Below, piece by piece: positions 59,536-64,000 of a DNA stretch of 64,000 nucleotides. Source of the stretch: Mesocentrotus franciscanus (taxonomy: Eukaryota > Echinodermata > Echinoidea > Camarodonta > Strongylocentrotidae). The DNA is taken from contig CP137683.1 of NCBI GenBank assembly GCA_037976565.1, positions 6,426,321 through 6,490,320 on the forward strand, written 5' to 3'. The translations under genes and the position numbers were made by a program. The notes under the pieces are model-generated. The model was not told the DNA's origin. It made no database searches and was given only the letters and a program-made list of their open reading frames with translations. Each line of letters opens with the position of its first letter. Within the stretch, counting starts at the first letter, position 1.

Positions 59536-59766
59536 TGAGGCAGGGAGATATATATATGTTCAGTTAAATACAAACATCTTCCGAAACTATAGTAATACCC
59601 GTCCATTGGTCTATCTCATTACTTTCTGTTGATGATGATGATAATGGTTTCTTTGATCTGTTGATTCACAGACGTAATCAAGATATCAAACATGAAACTG
59701 GTGATATTGTGAAATAAGCAGACATGATTAAACAAAATTATATAAATTGTGAGAGAGAGAGAGGAA

Positions 59767-59810
<44 letters not shown>

Positions 59811-60439
59811 GGGCGGAGAGAGAGAGAACTACATCATACCTGTACACGTCAAATGTTAGTTGCGTCTTGCTGATGTTTATCACATCGATTAGAAAAGGAA
59901 ATAGACCAGATGAATACAATTTTTTCTTTAAAATTTTAGATGTTTCTTCTGAGAACCATTCAGCATATCTGTCAAACAACATACAAAATGAATACAAAAT
60001 ACGAAATCGCTTCATTATTGATAGAACCTTTGTTTTAAGTCAATTTAAGTTATTCTTTATTGCATCTACATGGCAGTTTAGAAAGGTTGAAATATATTTC
60101 TTACATGTACATCACCTTTGAATTTTACCATTACATAGTTTCTTATATCTTAACCGAATTTAGACGTATCTATGTATCATTATTACACGTACAGTCCCCC
60201 TGTCTACAGTAACTGATATCATTATATTTGGCATTGATTGGCAGATGTTGAAGTTGAAAAAAAAAGGATACAATACAGAAAGAAAGTAAAATAGTTTCAT
60301 GGTCGAAAGCATATCCGGAAATGCATTGTACATTTGAAAACAATATGATTTTTGTAATACAATGACATACATGTGTGTATGTGTGCGTGTGTTTGTGTGT
60401 GTGTTTGGGTGTGTGTGCGTGTGATTGTGTGAATATTTT
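59536..60439. other. AT-rich sequence with a (GA)n tract and (GT)n
   Basis: (GA)n at 59752-59828 and a GTGTGTGTTTGGGTGTG tract at about 60400. No coding signal. Confidence 0.4.
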
Positions 60440-61350
60440 ATAGAGAAGTTACAATATTTATTTGTTTTGAACGATGGATCTTCGGTGACTGGTCCCTCTG
60501 AAACTAGTGCTGAGCCAGTCACAGAAAATTTGTAATTTTAACTGAAGCTTCTTTAATAGTGCATGGTATATTTGATTTTTGAATTTATTTAATTCAAATT
60601 TTATTTGGAAACTTTCCATATTTGATCAACATTGTGTTTTGGCATACTATGGCAATAAGCTATGGTTTAAGCGATGGATGCGGTTAACAGCGTTGGTGTA
60701 TCTTGTGGATTTATCATATTCATATTCTGAATATTTGCAGCGAATTGAATCATATTGGAAAGATTGCAATTCATAGTTGTACACGATAAGTCTTGGTTGA
60801 CATATTCTCTCTCTCTTTCTCTCTCTCTTTTTTTTTCTCTCTCTCCCCTCTCTCTCTTGCATAGAGAACAATTGAATTTATAAATATGTGGCCGTGATTA
60901 TTAGTATTGAACAGGGGAAAGAAATAGGGAGGAGATCAAACGAAACCGAAATTTAAGATACCTACTACATGTTCATTAGTGATGGATACGAATTCAGGTA
61001 GGCCTATATAAATATATGTAATATATTTAATTATAGAGCGATGATACATCAATTCTTTGACGTTGATTGATTCGTTTAAGTTTACATGAATTGAAAACAA
61101 TATATTCTGAGGTCATATTATTTTATTGGAAGTTTTATCCACCAGCATGTTGTTGAATACTATATTCAATTATGCGGTGACATGTTGGTTACGAGCAGAT
61201 GGTATATCAAAATGTGAAATAATTAATTTTAGAGCTTTTATAGCTGTAGTAAATACACAGACAAGATAGTAAAATAAAGAGAGATGCCAGATTGATGACA
61301 TTGACGATGAATTAAAGTTTGGATTACAAATAATCTCTCTCTCTCTTGCA
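60440..61350 (+). repeat. Direct repeat family P, copy 3
   Basis: Same ordered words as 50190-51060 (GACTGGTCCCTCTGAAACTA, GATGCGGTTAACAGCGTTGG, TTGTACACGATAAGTCTTGG), followed by a (TC)n tract at 60805-60860. Confidence 0.7.
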
Positions 61351-61852
61351 TTAAGAAAATATGTATATATTAATCTTTGGCCTTGGTTGAGAATTTTTTT
61401 TTTTGGGTATTAGTTTTGAACAGGGAGAAAGAAATAGGGAGGAAATAAAAACAAAATGAACATTTAAGATACCTACTACATGTTCATTCCTGATGGGTAC
61501 ACTGATGCAGGGTATATTAAGTGAAATAATGAATTTTAGAGCGATGATGCATCAATTGACGGTGATTGATTAGTTCAAATTCACATAAATGTGATGACTT
61601 GTCGGTTACGAACGGCAGGGTTCGATATCTACTCAATCTATCAAACAATATGAAATATAGCTGTAGTAAATACACAGACAAGAAAGTAAAATAAAGAGAG
61701 ATGCCAGATTGATGACATTGACGATGAATTAAAGTTTGGATTACAAATAATCAAACAATATATTCCTAGGTCATATTTATTACAATTTTTTACGAGCAGA
61801 TGGTCATGGCAGGCTGTGATATTCTATAAAATTAGAAGCCATCTAGACATTA
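61351..61852 (+). repeat. Direct repeat family P, copy 4
   Basis: TTAATCTTTGGCCTTGGTTG, GAACAGGGAGAAAGAAATAG and GACTTGTCGGTTACGAACGG; runs into the element at 61853. Confidence 0.7.
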
Positions 61853-62879
61853 TTCAACAGAAAGCTGGATAGAGACACTCCGTCACATCAAGCTATACGA
61901 GAAAGTATATCAGCATCTCACAGAATTCTGCTCGAATACCGCATCGAAACCAGGTAGGCCCTACAGCCCTTACGTTATGCCTGTTGCACATGAGACGTTA
62001 TAACGGACACTGAAGGAACAAATTGCGCCAAAAACAACGGGCTTCGAGACGACAGGCTGCCAGAAAATACGGGAATTGCGGTTTACTGTGATGAATGCAA
62101 GGCAGAAGGCTTCAGAATGTCTACATTCAATCATATTCTCCGCTTTCTGAAACCAAACAACTGAGAATGTTTTAAATGCCCTGTTGAAAGACGATGTTCC
62201 CGCCCTTTCTGCACTTAACGGCTTTACCCCCACCCTCCTTGAGAATACGATGATAAAGATTAAACGTGTAGTTTCGTTTTCAAAGAATAGAAGAAGGAGA
62301 ATTTAATGTCTTTAAAATGCTATCATGACACGGAAAATATTAAGAAATTGAATTTAATGAATGATCTGACAACAGTGCTTGACATACTACCTTTTAACAT
62401 TACTCATACTTACGTAAAGCTAATCTCAGTGAGCTCTGGTATGGGAATAGTATTTTGAGAGAAAATTGCTACGATTTATTCTGGATTGTTTATCCTGCAG
62501 CAGACTTCCTTATCTTCATATGCTCATTTCTCAGCCACAATACATTTTCTACCAAATTATTTTGCACATGTCATTTATTTGTAATCTTGAACATTCTGTG
62601 TAAGTTTCGTTGGATTCTGTGAGAATTTATTTTCTATATTTACTAGAACTCAAGATTATCTTTAAACTTACCTTGCCAAATTGTAAATTATTTTCAAAAT
62701 ACTAAATGTTTCAAAATCAGGCTTGGGTATGACCCACTATAATTTGAGCATGTTTGTTTGGTAAAATGTACCCGACATTGGGTAAATATACATTACCTAG
62801 TGTTGGTATAAAGTATTCCCAACAACCATGTATGGTTTTTTAACCTCCTATTTGTAATATTTTACCCAATTTGCTGAAA

Positions 62880-63310
62880 GAGGAAGTCCACCCTGATATT
62901 GAGTTGGTTTTTATGAAAACAGAAGAATGAGAGGAACGGGTAAGTGAAAGTTTGAGCAAAAACCGATTAAAAATAACAAAGTTATGAGATTTTGAAGATG
63001 CAATCAATCAAACACTGTGCAAATTGGCAACTCTGTGACATATGTTGTGAGGTTATCACCCATTTGCCTTGTACTAAAAGACTTTAAAAGCTTATAAATT
63101 CCATCAAAAAATGTTCAATCATACATTCACCCTAAATATAATTATTGCAAATATGTTTTATACTTCCAGAAATGTATGAAACCAATCTATTCTGTCATCA
63201 ATAACTGAGAAAATGAAAGTTCATGAAATTTTCTGTACAGACCAAATTGGAGATGGGGTCGCAAGATACGTTACAGTGTTGCCAACTTTTGTTTCACTGA
63301 TGACAACTTT
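62880..63310. mobile_element. Copy of the 19740-20270 MITE family inside element X
   Basis: AGTCCACCCTGATATTGAGT at left, shared CTGTGACATATGTTG and CAAGATACGTTACAGTGTTG blocks; right outer arm absent. Same position as the 53470-53874 copy, so it was in X before X duplicated. Confidence 0.7.
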
Positions 63311-63394
63311 AGGAAGGTAGATGTAAGTCAGTGTGAGTAATGAGTCAGTATAATAAGTCAGTATGAGTAATAAGGATTGGATTAATGCCTTACC

Positions 63395-63480
63395 AAAGGA
63401 CACCTAGCGCCCTTTAGTGTTACGAACCCGCGGGACCTCCCGGTTAGGAGATCACTGGGCCATCTCACCCTTCAGAGTTT
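63395..63480 (-). mobile_element. tRNA-derived SINE remnant
   Basis: Minus strand: GAGATGGCCCAGTGATCTCC (box-A-like) and GGTCCCGCGGGTTCGTAACA (box-B-like GGGTTCGTAAC) 30-40 bases apart, as in a tRNA-derived pol III promoter. Within element X. Confidence 0.5.
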
Positions 63481-64000
63481 AAAGCAATAAAATCCCGCTG
63501 CACAAGAGGCGAAGAAATGTCTGGAGAAATGCAGACATACGCTCTACAACTGAATTTACACTAATTATTCCCAAATCGAGACCCTCAACTATACCAAAAA
63601 CGTTTTACAGTGGCTGCTTCGAAAACATCCCCCTTTCCATCAGAGAATTAACCTGTCTTTAATACCACTTTAAAAAGATCCCTTAAAAAAGACTTCTTTC
63701 CTCAGTAATAAAGTATGATTTACCTATCTATGAGTTTTAAGTTTCTCTCTTCACATTCTGTTACTTGGTAAGCGAAAAGGTACTTTTTGTTTTAGCGCTC
63801 CTAAATAATCGATATCTTATCAATACAATAAATTACAAACTGACGCAATCAGAAAGACGTCTCATGTGCAACAGGCATAACGTAAGGGCTGTAGGGCCTA
63901 CCTGGTTTCGATGCGGTATTCGAGCAGAATTCTGTGAGATGCTGATATACTTTCTCGTAGCTTGATGTGACGGAGTGTCTCTATCCAGCTTTCTGTTGAA

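Larger units (their letters stand above)
61853..64000 (-). mobile_element. Non-coding element X, right copy, with about 145-bp terminal inverted repeats
   Basis: TTCAACAGAAAGCTGGATAG at 61853 and its reverse complement at the window end form inverted arms of about 145 bp, to GCACATGAGACGT on each side (61999, about 63858). The inside matches 52.9-55.69 kb on the opposite strand. No ORF with recognisable motifs. Because family P precedes both copies, the true element may extend beyond these arms. Confidence 0.65.

Noticed and set aside
58905..59606. A 233-residue minus-strand open frame, Leu/Ser-rich
   Set aside because: Driven by (GA)n/(TC)n arrays read as LSLSLSL; no motif or start support.

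Overview
The window is eukaryotic: AT-rich DNA (GC clearly under half by eye), exons of 50-300 bp with GT-AG introns, two 500-N scaffold gaps and very dense mobile DNA. A broken invertebrate-type (i-type) lysozyme gene, CR1/L2-like LINE fragments, hAT, piggyBac and Helitron families and many foldback MITEs point to a marine invertebrate. An echinoderm such as a sea urchin is my best guess, from the lysozyme sequence style and general texture; I cannot confirm the species.

Layout. 0.3-13.2 kb: five exons of a degraded FLYWCH/MULE-type transposase-derived gene on the plus strand, with introns that have been invaded by younger elements. The large intron (2.17-10.75 kb) holds a roughly 110-bp minisatellite into which a head-to-tail pair of Helitrons inserted (3874-9802). 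13.2-18.6 kb: a gap and mostly unassignable DNA. 18.63-21.11 kb: two exons of an i-type lysozyme with a 4-nt lesion at the second catalytic residue, an intron with two MITEs, and a LINE fragment just after the stop codon. 23.6-27.6 kb: hAT, palindromic and piggyBac MITEs and a minus-strand LINE reverse transcriptase. 27.9-29.06 kb: a CpG-rich block with a long hairpin. 29.08-38.22 kb: a second Helitron array of three head-to-tail units. 38.8-40.1 kb: a possible two-exon 3' end of an unknown gene. 40.2-45.3 kb: two families of foldback MITEs. 47.7-50 kb: purine-rich hAT-like remnants around the second gap. 50-64 kb: direct repeats and an inverted pair of a 2-3 kb non-coding element (52.8-55.7 and 61.85-64.0 kb) on either side of a small, apparently intact host gene (56,691-58,714) for a secreted 72-residue cationic peptide with three cysteines.

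The best signals are: (1) Helitrons in seamless tandem, with 3' CTAG joined directly to 5' TC, readable hairpins and an A/T target that restores the minisatellite; (2) a nested hAT element with an 8-bp target duplication whose empty site survives in one Helitron unit, giving an order of events; (3) the lysozyme lesion; (4) the small secreted-peptide gene. There are no bacterial-style operons. Apart from the peptide gene and perhaps the 38.8-40.1 kb exons, nearly everything recognisable is mobile DNA or its debris. All family calls rest on reading motifs and ends by eye; no database search was possible.
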